DNA of 51,664 bases from positions 1-51,664 of the forward strand of contig CAIRAY010000008.1 of the NCBI GenBank assembly GCA_903876665.1. The letters are read 5' to 3'. Every line of letters starts with the position of its first letter. Within the stretch, counting starts at the first letter, position 1. The notes under the pieces were generated by a model that saw only the letters and a program-made list of their open reading frames with translations, was not told the DNA's origin and made no database searches. The stretch is from an uncultured Fibrobacterota bacterium (lineage in GTDB: Bacteria > Fibrobacterota > Fibrobacteria > Fibrobacterales > Fibrobacteraceae). The position numbers were made by a program, and so were the translations under genes. Of this stretch, positions 15,557 to 24,133 are shown in pieces.

Positions 15557-15696
15557 CAAGCGAATCACTAATGTCCAAAACAATTGGCAAAAGGCACAAA
15601 ACAGCCCCCAATCAAGTCAATCATGTCTACAGGCCAATAACACCAATGGTCTAACGAGTTTAGATTAGATTGTTTTGGACAGTAGTGCAAGCGAAT
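15557..15696. mobile_element. MITE, 122 bp, with 19-bp terminal inverted repeats and 9-bp target duplication
   Basis: The ends CACTAATGTCCAAAACAAT (15566-15584) and ATTGTTTTGGACAGTAGTG (15669-15687) are inverted repeats with one mismatch in 19. Immediately outside, CAAGCGAAT occurs as a perfect 9-bp direct repeat (15557-15565 and 15688-15696), the signature of a transposition target duplication. The 84-nt interior has no ORF, so it must be moved in trans. A 9-bp duplication fits transposases of the IS1 or IS4 type, but the parent element is not in this window. It landed 2 nt past the proS stop codon. Confidence 0.85.
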
Positions 15697-15698
15697 GA

Positions 15699-17393
15699 TT
15701 ATTCCGTAATCCAGCCCAGGGTCTTGTCGACGATTTCCTGCAGGGAGATCAGTTCGAAATCCTTTTGCTTGCGGAGCTTCCACTCCACTTTGCCTTCGGC
15801 GAGGCCTTTGGCGCCCACGCTGATGCGGCAGGGGATGCCCCAGAGGTCGGCGTCCTTGAACTTGACGCCAGCGCGTTCGGGCCGGTCATCATAAAGGACA
15901 TCCACACCGGCGTCCTGAAGATCCTTGTAGAGCTTGTCGGCTGCCTGCATCACGGGCTCGTCCTTGGCCAGCGACACCACCAGAACCTGGAAGGGCGCGA
16001 TGCTCTTGGGCCAAATGGGGCCCCAGTCATCGTGGGATTGCTCAATGACCGATGCCATGAGGCGGCCCACGCCGATGCCATAGCAACCCATGATGGCGGG
16101 TTGTTGCTTTGAGGACTCATCAAGGAATTTTGCACCCATGGATTCGGAGAACTTGGTGCCGAGCTTGAAAATGTTGCCTAGTTCGATTCCACGGGTGCTG
16201 GTGAGATCCTTGCCACAGGAAGGACAGCCACAGCCACTGTCGGCCTGGGCGAGGTCGGCGACTTCATAGCCTGGAGTAAAGTCGCGGGCTGGAACGCAAT
16301 GGGCGTAATGGAAGCCTTCTTCGTTGGCGCCGACCACCACATCCTTGGCACTGGCGAGAGCTTCGTCAATGATGACACGGGTTTGGGTGCAGCCAATGGG
16401 CGAGCCATAGCCGGGAATCATTCCGGACTTGCGGATCAGGGCGTCATCGGCAGGAACCAGCAGCTTGGCTTTGAGCAGGTTGCGCAGTTTGACTTCGGAA
16501 ATTTCCAGATGGCCGGGTACCAGCGCGGTCACGAGTTTTCCGTCCACATCGAAGAACACGCATTTTGCCGTGGCTTCAGCGGGGATTCCCAGGAAGGTGC
16601 TGACTTCTTCAATGGATTGCTTGGAAGGCGTGGCAACTTTTTCCAGGGGCAGATCTTTGCCCTGGTATGGTTTGCGGGCGAAGGTGGCGATTTCGCGGTT
16701 GGCCTGCAGGCCACAATGGTTGCAGAGAATCAAGTAATCCTCTCCATTGGGGGTGTCGAGCATGAATTCGTGGGCAACCTTTCCACCCATGATTCCGGTG
16801 TCGGACTGCACGACTACGGGTTCGATCCCGACTCTGCGGAATATGCGCACATAAGCGTCGTAGACGCGCTGGTAATACTGGTCCAGGTCTTCCTGGGTCG
16901 AGTGGAAACTGTAGGCATCCTTCATGATGAATTCGCGGACGCGGATCAGGCCACCACGGGCGCGGGCTTCGTCGCGGTACTTGATTTTGAACTGATACAG
17001 CATAAAGGGAAGTTGCTTGTAGGAGCTGAGAACCGAGCGAACTAGGTCGGTGACAGCTTCTTCGTGGGTCATGGCCAGCACCATGGGGTGCCCCGTGCGG
17101 TCCTTGAAGCGCAAAAGTTCTTCGCCAATGATCTGGTAACGGCCGGATTCGGACCACAGCTCGGCGGTTTGTACCAGGGGAAGATCCATTTCCAATCCAC
17201 CCACCTCGTTCATTTCGGTGCGAATAATGTCCTCAATTTTCCGCAGTACCCTTAGTCCAATTGGCATTATGGAATAAATTCCTGTGGACGATTGCTTGAT
17301 GAATCCGCCCCGGAGTAGGTAAATGTGGGACTTTAGGGCTGCGTCCGAGGGCGCTTCCCGGAGGGTATTGAAGAAGAAATTGGATACTTTCAT
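15699..17393 (-). CDS. proS: prolyl-tRNA synthetase
   Basis: A 564-residue bacterial-type class II prolyl-tRNA synthetase that charges tRNA-Pro. Motif 1 region (LPLVQTAELWSESGR), motif 2 (FKIKYRDEARARGGLIRVRE) and motif 3 (GCYGIGVGRLMAS) are all present. The INS editing domain sits between motifs 2 and 3 (about 230-390), as in Escherichia coli ProRS. The anticodon-binding domain (FQVLVVSLAKDEPV onward) is at the C-terminus. Length is normal. It is monocistronic and divergent from the histidine kinase gene. A MITE lies directly behind its stop codon. Confidence 0.97.
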   Translation of the reverse strand: MKVSNFFFNTLREAPSDAALKSHIYLLRGGFIKQSSTGIYSIMPIGLRVLRKIEDIIRTEMNEVGGLEMDLPLVQTAELWSESGRYQIIGEELLRFKDRTGHPMVLAMTHEEAVTDLVRSVLSSYKQLPFMLYQFKIKYRDEARARGGLIRVREFIMKDAYSFHSTQEDLDQYYQRVYDAYVRIFRRVGIEPVVVQSDTGIMGGKVAHEFMLDTPNGEDYLILCNHCGLQANREIATFARKPYQGKDLPLEKVATPSKQSIEEVSTFLGIPAEATAKCVFFDVDGKLVTALVPGHLEISEVKLRNLLKAKLLVPADDALIRKSGMIPGYGSPIGCTQTRVIIDEALASAKDVVVGANEEGFHYAHCVPARDFTPGYEVADLAQADSGCGCPSCGKDLTSTRGIELGNIFKLGTKFSESMGAKFLDESSKQQPAIMGCYGIGVGRLMASVIEQSHDDWGPIWPKSIAPFQVLVVSLAKDEPVMQAADKLYKDLQDAGVDVLYDDRPERAGVKFKDADLWGIPCRISVGAKGLAEGKVEWKLRKQKDFELISLQEIVDKTLGWITE

Positions 17394-17435
17394 CCCCCGA
17401 ATTTAGCCATTTATGCAGGAAGCAACAAAAGGCGG

Positions 17436-17463
17436 TTGATCTTCCCCAGAATAATGATAAAAT
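17436..17463 (+). promoter_or_regulatory. possible sigma-70 promoter for the hybrid kinase
   Basis: TTGATC (17436-17441), a 16-nt spacer and TAAAAT (17458-17463) precede the kinase start by 22 nt. The match is moderate and the spacer is short by one. Confidence 0.35.
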
Positions 17464-17484
17464 TGGCGAAAGAGGCTCTTATTG

Positions 17485-19863
17485 ATGACTGAAATCTGTC
17501 CCATCTCCGGTCTTCCCATTATCCGCAACCCGGCTTGGATGCGCATCCAGCTTGATCGGGAGTATTGGGCGGATTACCATTTTTTGGGAAATTCCATCAT
17601 GGTGGCCAAAGCCTACGGCCGGGTGACGGCTGATGGTGTTCGTAAGGCTCTTGAAGTGGAAGCGGTCCTGATCAAGGAAAACTTGGACACCAGTCGAACT
17701 TGCATCTTCTTAATCGATGTTTCGACCATCACCACGATCGAGCATGGTGGGCGGAAGGCCCATCGGGATGAGCTGGTCGCCAAGCGCAAGACCTTTTACA
17801 CCGTTATCTATTACAACGCGAGCTTGTTGTTAAAATTCACCATTTATGCGGGTCGCAAGATCCACCTGGTGGAGCGCACCGTCGAGGTGGTGGACAAACA
17901 AGAGGATGCCATCCGGCTTGCCCAGTCCATCATACAGTCCCAGGATTTATTGCATGCCCTGGAGATCGTGGATCAAGAGGGATTCCGTCAAGCTCCTCAA
18001 TGTTCCGTGAAAGATGAAAAGGGATCTGTGGAAGTCCGTTTGGTCGGAAGCTCGATCCTTCATTTTTTACCCAAGGGGGCCGTGGGCGCGGAGCTCATGA
18101 ATGCAATGCTCGCTGATTTGGTCGATGATTCGGGTCTTCGCATCGGAAATCCACGAATTATTTTGGGGGTGATTGATTTTGCCCAGTGTGATTCGATTTC
18201 AAGTTCTGTCCGCAGTAAGTTTACCCAGACAATTGTAGCATTGAATCAGCGGGTACCCGTGATCGCAGCGGTGAATGTGAATGTAACCCCCGTCTGGTAT
18301 GCCGTTATTCAAATTGCCCGGTTCGCGGTACCCTTCAAGGTGGTCGTTGCTCCAAAGAATGCAGATTTGGCCATAGAACTCCGCAAGATTGTGGAGGCAT
18401 TTGTCAAAAACCTGGTCGGTAAATCCTTCATCGCCCCTCAGGCCAAAGATTCGGCAGAAACTCGGCTACTTGGGTTCCTTGCCAGCGTGAGCTGGAATAT
18501 CCCAGGAGAACTCGAATTACCATCTAAACTATCGAAGAATGATTCTCTTTTGGATGTCTACGAAGCCATCGCGGTGATCAAGAGGGACTTTGACGAGGTG
18601 ATTCAATCGCGCTTGGTCATGGAGGGTGATTTGCGACGCCTTGCGGAGGAAGCGGAGGCCGCCACCAAAGCAAAAACCCAGTTTCTTGCGAACATGAGTC
18701 ATGAAATCCGTACTCCTCTGAATGGCGTGATCGGTATGACGGATTTATTGCTCTCCAGTCATCTGGATGCGGAGCAGAAACATTGGACCGAAACGATCCG
18801 GCAAAGTGGAGCCCATCTCAAGGATTTAGTCAGCAATGTTCTTGACATTTCCAAGATTGAGGCGGGCGAGGTCAAGCTTGAAAAAATTGCTTTTGAGATC
18901 CGGGCTTTTTTGGAGCGATGCAAGGACAGCTGGCATTTTGAAGCGGTTGAAAAAGGCCTTAAATTTTCCATGGAAATCCATGGAGATGTTCCCTCCCAGA
19001 TTTCAGGTGATCCGGGTCGTTTGCGACAGATTTTGTTCAACCTTGTCGGAAATGCCATAAAATTCACCCAACAGGGAGGCGTGAGCCTTGTGGTGACAAT
19101 GGACAGTGGCTCGGAAGAGAATCCCGTGCTGCTTTTTCTGGTCAAGGATTCGGGAATTGGGATTCCCAAGGACAGTCAACACTTGTTGTTCCAAAATTTC
19201 CAGCAGGTGGACGCTTCCACCACCAGACGCTTCGGCGGAACGGGGCTAGGCCTTTATCTGGCCCGGGAGCTCGTGACCACCATGGGCGGCCAAATCGGGA
19301 TGCATAGCGAAGATGGGGTGGGTTCCGAATTTTGGTTTTCCGTTCCTTTTTCCAAGCCGGAGAAAGGGCAGGAGGTTATGGGTCAATTCCCCAAACCAGC
19401 CCGCATGGAAGGTCGGGTCGTTTCGGCCATTTCCCCGACGGAAAAAGAGGAGCCCAATCCAATTCGCGCCCCCTTTTCTCCTCCGGAGCTCCCGATTTTG
19501 CTCGTTGAAGACAACGTGGTCAACCGCAAAGTTGCCATGGGAATGTTGCGAAAACTGGGTTGCCGGGTGGAGGTTGCGGTGGACGGTGCCGAGGCGGTCC
19601 GCGCACTGGCGAAGGCCCATTTTGCCTTGGTCATCATGGATTGCCACATGCCGGTCATGGATGGTTACGAAGCCACCCACTGCATCCGTGCCGGAGACGC
19701 GACGGATACCAATCGCAACATTGTTATTATCGCAATGACCGCGAATGCACTTGAGGGCGACAGGGAAAAATGCATTGCCTCGGGCATGGATGATTACATT
19801 TCCAAACCGATTTCCCTTCATGGGCTTTGCGAGGTCCTGACTAGGAATTTGCCTAAACCCTAG
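17485..19863 (+). CDS. soluble hybrid histidine kinase with tandem STAS-like N-terminal domains
   Basis: A 792-residue two-component hybrid kinase without signal peptide or membrane segments. Residues about 25-145 and 175-310 look like two copies of one alpha/beta domain: each has an early short hydrophobic strand with a Gly turn, a central strand (CIFLIDVSTITTI and IILGVIDFAQCDSI) and a late IxxA/xFxxP region. The pattern is STAS-like but divergent. A helical linker leads to HisKA with the phosphoacceptor H406 (FLANMSHEIRTPLNG), an HATPase domain (LVGNAIKFT; DSGIGIP; GGTGLGLYLA) and a C-terminal receiver with D719 (IIMDCHMPVMDG pattern). ATG 17485 follows AAAGAGG; a TTG lies one codon upstream. 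The signal sensed is unknown. Confidence 0.9.
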   Translation: MTEICPISGLPIIRNPAWMRIQLDREYWADYHFLGNSIMVAKAYGRVTADGVRKALEVEAVLIKENLDTSRTCIFLIDVSTITTIEHGGRKAHRDELVAKRKTFYTVIYYNASLLLKFTIYAGRKIHLVERTVEVVDKQEDAIRLAQSIIQSQDLLHALEIVDQEGFRQAPQCSVKDEKGSVEVRLVGSSILHFLPKGAVGAELMNAMLADLVDDSGLRIGNPRIILGVIDFAQCDSISSSVRSKFTQTIVALNQRVPVIAAVNVNVTPVWYAVIQIARFAVPFKVVVAPKNADLAIELRKIVEAFVKNLVGKSFIAPQAKDSAETRLLGFLASVSWNIPGELELPSKLSKNDSLLDVYEAIAVIKRDFDEVIQSRLVMEGDLRRLAEEAEAATKAKTQFLANMSHEIRTPLNGVIGMTDLLLSSHLDAEQKHWTETIRQSGAHLKDLVSNVLDISKIEAGEVKLEKIAFEIRAFLERCKDSWHFEAVEKGLKFSMEIHGDVPSQISGDPGRLRQILFNLVGNAIKFTQQGGVSLVVTMDSGSEENPVLLFLVKDSGIGIPKDSQHLLFQNFQQVDASTTRRFGGTGLGLYLARELVTTMGGQIGMHSEDGVGSEFWFSVPFSKPEKGQEVMGQFPKPARMEGRVVSAISPTEKEEPNPIRAPFSPPELPILLVEDNVVNRKVAMGMLRKLGCRVEVAVDGAEAVRALAKAHFALVIMDCHMPVMDGYEATHCIRAGDATDTNRNIVIIAMTANALEGDREKCIASGMDDYISKPISLHGLCEVLTRNLPKP

Positions 19864-19906
19864 TCACCATATTGTGGGTTGCCCGGGATTTGATTACATT
19901 GGCCCT

Positions 19907-21469
19907 ATGAGAAACCCCATTTCGATCGCGCTTCTTCTCGTTTTGGCTTCCTTCATTGCGGTATTTTCCGGACCAGCCATGTCTGGCGGTGTTTCCGGGA
20001 CTGGAACAAACCTCTCCGCAATTCCTCTGGAACACAAAACTCTGGTTGGCGATGCCGGTCTTAGTTATTACCCCGGTGACAATCTGGGATTGCGCGATGC
20101 TTCCGGGAACAAAGTGTCCACGGGTGGCGCGGACCGCTTTGACGAATTTGCTGCGGTCGCCTACGGATTCATGCCTTACTGGGAGGCTAGTTTCTTCGCC
20201 CCCTATTATCGCGATATTGACCAGGCTGGTAAGGAGTTTCGCGGACTGGGTGACATTCGTGCCAGTGTCAAAATGAATTACCCTCCCTATCCCCACAAAA
20301 AGGGCTTTGAAGTTGCATTCTTGGCGCAACTCGACTTGCCCACCGCGACAACCGCCGGTGCGGTTGGTGGCTACACCCGGCATGCCAATTACACCATTTC
20401 GGGATCTGGTGAAAATTCCACCCGCAATGCGTTTGGTGCCCGTGGGCCAACTTTGACTGCGCGGATGTTGACAACAGCAAATTTTGGTGCGATTGAAGGA
20501 ATGGTTCCCATGCAATTGCATCTAAACTGGGGAGCCGCTTTTTCTGGTGCATCCAGCCAGAACGCTTTTGTCCTTGGGGGTGGCGCCGAAGTGACTCCTT
20601 ACCCTGCGGTGAGTGCCTTCTGGAGTTTCAACTCCGAGGTTTCCATCACTCAGGCTTCCAAAAATATTCCCATTTTTGAATACCCCCTGGCGTCTTCCGC
20701 TGGCCTCAAGTTGAACTTCCCCAAGGCTCATCTCGATGTCTATGGGGGCATGCATTTTGTGATTAATAATTACCCGGACACGACCTATTCCGCGCCCATG
20801 GGGGCTCCTGCCACCGCTCCGCAATATGGTCGCTTTCCAACCTTGGGCTGGTTTGGCGGAATTTCTGGCTCCTTTGCCTTTGTCGCAAAAGATGTGGATG
20901 GCGATGGCATTTTGGCTGAACAAGACAAGTGCCCTGACGAAGCTGAAGATGTGGATGGCTTCGAGGATTACGATGGCTGCCTCGACCTGGATAACGATAG
21001 CGACAAAATAAATGACTCCAAGGACAAATGCCCCATGAAGGTCGAGGATGTCGATGGTTTTGAGGATGAAGACGGTTGCCCCGATCCCGACAATGACAAG
21101 GACGGCATCGTCGATGCCCAGGACAAGTGCCCGCTTGCGCCCGAGGATCTTGATGGCTTCCAGGATGATGACGGTTGCCCGGATGTGGATAACGATGCGG
21201 ATGGCGTTTTGGATGCCCAGGATAAGTGCCCGGCAAAGGTTGAAGACCAGGATAGCTTCCAGGATGAAGATGGCTGCCCGGATCTGGACAACGACAACGA
21301 TGGTATTCCCGATAATCTGGACCGTTGCCCCAACCAGCCAGAAAATATCAATGGCTTTGAAGATGGAGACGGTTGCCCCGACAGCGTTCCTCCTGCCGCC
21401 GATCCCGGGAAGTTTGTCCCTCAGACCGGAGCTCCCAGCAAGGCTGTGACTCCATCGCTCGTTCGCTAG
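19907..21469 (+). CDS. outer-membrane-type protein with thrombospondin type 3 repeats
   Basis: A 520-residue exported protein. After a signal peptide (about 1-28) come about 310 residues of alternating beta structure with aromatic girdles, typical of an outer-membrane barrel. From about residue 320 there are five to six calcium-binding thrombospondin type 3 repeats, each with a DxDxDG or DNDxDG core and a CPxxxED.DGF.D.DGC unit. In many relatives such repeats link the barrel to a C-terminal OmpA peptidoglycan-binding domain; here the protein ends in a short Pro-rich tail without OmpA. ATG 19907 was preferred over a TTG at 19874 because it directly opens the signal peptide. It starts 44 nt after the kinase stop and may be co-transcribed. 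Confidence 0.82.
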   Translation: MRNPISIALLLVLASFIAVFSGPAMSGGVSGTGTNLSAIPLEHKTLVGDAGLSYYPGDNLGLRDASGNKVSTGGADRFDEFAAVAYGFMPYWEASFFAPYYRDIDQAGKEFRGLGDIRASVKMNYPPYPHKKGFEVAFLAQLDLPTATTAGAVGGYTRHANYTISGSGENSTRNAFGARGPTLTARMLTTANFGAIEGMVPMQLHLNWGAAFSGASSQNAFVLGGGAEVTPYPAVSAFWSFNSEVSITQASKNIPIFEYPLASSAGLKLNFPKAHLDVYGGMHFVINNYPDTTYSAPMGAPATAPQYGRFPTLGWFGGISGSFAFVAKDVDGDGILAEQDKCPDEAEDVDGFEDYDGCLDLDNDSDKINDSKDKCPMKVEDVDGFEDEDGCPDPDNDKDGIVDAQDKCPLAPEDLDGFQDDDGCPDVDNDADGVLDAQDKCPAKVEDQDSFQDEDGCPDLDNDNDGIPDNLDRCPNQPENINGFEDGDGCPDSVPPAADPGKFVPQTGAPSKAVTPSLVR

Positions 21470-21484
21470 GTTTGAGTCGCAAGC

Positions 21485-22744
21485 ATGGTTTTAAATGTAA
21501 TCTGGCTCAGCTTCTTTTTTATTGCCTTCCTCTCGGCTCTGTTTCAATGGCTGGTGGGTGGCAATTCTGAAATTTTCAGCACCATCATGAATGATGCTTT
21601 TGCGGCCGCAAAGACCGGGTTCGAAGTGGCTCTCTACTTGACCGGTGTGCTGACCATGATGCTGGGCATCATGAAGATTGGCGAAAAGGGCGGAGCGGTA
21701 GCCATCATGGCCAGGCTGGTAGATCCATTGTTTCGCCGTCTGTTCCCCGGGGTCCCATCCGGTCACCCTGCCCAGGGTTCAATCTTGATGAATTTTGGCG
21801 CCAATATGCTGGGGCTTGACAATGCAGCGACTCCCATGGGGCTCAAAGCCATGAAGGAATTGCAGGAGCTGAACCCCAACAAAGACACCGCTTCGGATGC
21901 TCAAATTCTTTTCCTTGTCCTTAATGCTTCGGGTTTGACTCTGATTCCGATTTCCATCATCGCTTATCGCGCCCAGGCCGGGGCGGTGAACCCGACCGAT
22001 GTTTTTCTTCCGATCTTGCTTGCCACATTCTTTTCCACCATGGGTGGTTTATTGGTCACTTCGCTTTTCCAGAAGGTTCAGCTTCGCCACCCTGTCACTA
22101 TTGCCTGGTTGGTGGGAATAACCTCTGCGGTAATGGGAACGCTGTGGTATTTTGCGCACCTGACCCAGACCGAGATGGGGCGTCTCAGCAATTTGATTGC
22201 GGGCTTTGCTTTGATGACTCTTATTGTCGTGTTTATGCTTCTGGCGATCCGCAAGAAGATTTCGGCTTGGGACACTTTTATTGAAGGAGCCAAGGAAGGG
22301 TTCCAGACCGCGGTGATGGTCATTCCTTACCTGGTGGGAATCCTGGTAGGCATCGCGGTGTTCCGGGCTTCCGGGGCCATGGATCTGATCATTTCTGGAA
22401 TTTCTTCCCTGGTATTGGCTTTGGGAATTCCTGCAGACTTTGTGCCAGCACTTCCTACTGCGCTGATGAAGCCTCTCTCGGGCAGCGGGGCGCGTGGCAT
22501 GATGGTGGAGGCCATGAAGACCTACGGCGCCGATTCTTTTGTGGGGCGCTTGTCCTGTATCTTCCAGGGTGCGGCTGACACCACTTTTTACATTATTGCG
22601 GTGTACTTCGGCTCGGTGGGCATTCGCAAGACCCGGCACGCAATCATCTGCGGACTTTCGGCGGATGTGATCGGAGCGGTGGCGGCTATTTTCATCGCCT
22701 ACCTGTTTTTCGGAAGCACAATCGCTTCGGTCGTTGTGCCCTAG
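21485..22744 (+). CDS. SpmA-SpmB fusion, nucleoside-recognition-domain membrane protein
   Basis: A 419-residue polytopic inner-membrane protein in which the two Gate-domain proteins SpmA and SpmB are fused. The N-terminal half has the SpmA features (MLGIMKIGEKGG and NFGANMLGLDNAATPMGLKA). The C-terminal half has the SpmB features (IPYLVGILVGIAVFRASGAM, PTALMKPLSGSGARGM and GAADTTFYIIAVYFGSVGIR). In Bacillus the separate proteins take part in spore core dehydration; in non-spore-formers such as this one the role is unknown. It begins 15 nt after the barrel-protein gene and converges with the next gene with a 4-nt overlap. Confidence 0.85.
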   Translation: MVLNVIWLSFFFIAFLSALFQWLVGGNSEIFSTIMNDAFAAAKTGFEVALYLTGVLTMMLGIMKIGEKGGAVAIMARLVDPLFRRLFPGVPSGHPAQGSILMNFGANMLGLDNAATPMGLKAMKELQELNPNKDTASDAQILFLVLNASGLTLIPISIIAYRAQAGAVNPTDVFLPILLATFFSTMGGLLVTSLFQKVQLRHPVTIAWLVGITSAVMGTLWYFAHLTQTEMGRLSNLIAGFALMTLIVVFMLLAIRKKISAWDTFIEGAKEGFQTAVMVIPYLVGILVGIAVFRASGAMDLIISGISSLVLALGIPADFVPALPTALMKPLSGSGARGMMVEAMKTYGADSFVGRLSCIFQGAADTTFYIIAVYFGSVGIRKTRHAIICGLSADVIGAVAAIFIAYLFFGSTIASVVVP

Positions 22745-23421
22745 CGTAAAATAAAATACCCCGAGATTCCGGCCATGGCAAAGAGACTGATTCCGATCAT
22801 CAGGAATCCCTGCCGGCGATCCTTATCCCCATACATGGGCACTTTGTGGCCGTTGGGCAATCGCTTGGAGAAGGTGGCCAGCTGAAGACCAATCAAGAAC
22901 CCGATAAGGCCGCCTGCCAGGGCAAAAATGTATCCGCCGGTAATCATGGAGCTGGATGCCACATCGGGCTTTTCCAGCTCCTTGAGGCGCTCTGCTGCCC
23001 ATTGATGAAGCTGAGCCTCCTCAATGGCAATTCCTCGCGCTTTCAGAAACTTTATGGCTAGCTGGTAGTCCACCTGGTTCCACTCATCGGGCTTGTGCAA
23101 TACATCTAAAAGATCGTGGTCGGAAAATCCAGAAAGATAGTCGTCGTCCTCGACTTCATTGACTTCCTTTCCTGCTGAAAGCGCAAGGATGCGCTGGGCA
23201 CGTTCGGCGTCTTTGGCCATCACTTGAATGTGCAGCGCTGTGGGCCCGCGGTTTTGCAGTTCCAGGTTCAGGGAGTCCCCCATTTGATGAGGGTCTTCGA
23301 TGACTTGAAAGGTGATCTGATTTTCTTTCAGCAGGTCGAGCAAATCTTCTGTGGATTCCCGATCGGGAAAGGTGGCGAGATCGATCCAGGCGAGTTCTTC
23401 TGTCACAATATCCTCATTCAA
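22741..23421 (-). CDS. hypothetical protein with DUF2007-like N-terminus and two C-terminal TM helices
   Basis: A 226-residue protein. The first 80 residues (WIDLATFPDRESTEDLLDLL, then VIED and ALHIQVMAKDAERAQRIL) resemble DUF2007-type signal-transducing folds that pair with membrane or zinc-binding domains. The middle is acidic. The end has two hydrophobic segments, GGYIFALAGGLIGFLIGLQL and GFLMIGISLFAMAGISGYFI, with a basic loop between them. It overlaps the start of the mpaA frame by 8 nt, so it is probably the last gene of the leftward envelope operon. I cannot assign a function. Confidence 0.7.
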   Translation of the reverse strand: MNEDIVTEELAWIDLATFPDRESTEDLLDLLKENQITFQVIEDPHQMGDSLNLELQNRGPTALHIQVMAKDAERAQRILALSAGKEVNEVEDDDYLSGFSDHDLLDVLHKPDEWNQVDYQLAIKFLKARGIAIEEAQLHQWAAERLKELEKPDVASSSMITGGYIFALAGGLIGFLIGLQLATFSKRLPNGHKVPMYGDKDRRQGFLMIGISLFAMAGISGYFILR

Positions 23422-24133
23422 AAAGTAGAGATGCCAGTGGGGTCACATAGCGTATGGCCAGTGTTTCGGCGGACTCCCTGGGGAATTCCAAGGTCACGCA
23501 GGGGAGGTGGCGGTCTTCGCACCAGCTTCCAAAGGAGCCAGGCGTTTCGTATCCGGGTGATTGGACCCAGGGTAGGCCAAGCGCTGCGGAAAGGTTCTGG
23601 GTGAGCGGGGTGGGCTGGGGGCAGTCCACGAACCCGAGCGGTGCGTGCAGGGAGAGTATTTCCCGAGGGTTCAGTTTTTCGATCAGGTTCATCAGGCATT
23701 GGGTTTCCGCTTCGGACCCGGCGGTTTTTCCTGGACTGAGCCGCGTTACACGAGGAGCTTCCAGGATGATACGGCATTCCACGGGGGCGGACTTCCAGTT
23801 CGAGGCCGGGAAATTCCGGTTGAGATCGACGCCATTGCGATTCCCTCGTGTGCCCAGGGCCATGCCTTCGGGGTTGGCGCAGAGGATTACCGCAGTGTGC
23901 TCGGGCTGGTGGCGCAACAGTCGCAGGGTTCGAGAGAGAATCATGGTCCCTTCGGCCTCTTCGCCATGCAAGCCGGCAAATACCAAGAGCCAGCATTCCT
24001 GGGTGCAGGGCAGATATTCAAGAATGGTGCCCCGTTCCGTGGTTCCGTAAGGGACAAACTGGAATTGGTGAGTGCCTTGTTCCGAAATGGGGCGAAACCC
24101 CTGGGCGACCCCTGGATAAACGAATGAATTCAT
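23414..24133 (-). CDS. mpaA: murein peptide amidase-like M14 carboxypeptidase
   Basis: A 239-residue M14-family zinc peptidase resembling MpaA, which removes gamma-D-Glu-diaminopimelate linkages from murein tripeptide in peptidoglycan recycling. Zinc ligands are in GLHGEEAEG (HxxE) and the second His in SLHAPLGF. The substrate-binding segment is GTRGNRNGVDLNRNFP. The catalytic Glu is in VTLEFPRESAE. No signal peptide is seen, which fits a cytoplasmic recycling enzyme. It overlaps the M15 peptidase gene by 4 nt (ATGA), suggesting both act on the same peptides. Confidence 0.82.
   Translation of the reverse strand: MNSFVYPGVAQGFRPISEQGTHQFQFVPYGTTERGTILEYLPCTQECWLLVFAGLHGEEAEGTMILSRTLRLLRHQPEHTAVILCANPEGMALGTRGNRNGVDLNRNFPASNWKSAPVECRIILEAPRVTRLSPGKTAGSEAETQCLMNLIEKLNPREILSLHAPLGFVDCPQPTPLTQNLSAALGLPWVQSPGYETPGSFGSWCEDRHLPCVTLEFPRESAETLAIRYVTPLASLLFE

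Noticed and set aside
16299-17045. 248-codon frame opposite proS
   Set aside because: It is a shadow of the strongly conserved proS frame and has no recognisable motif.
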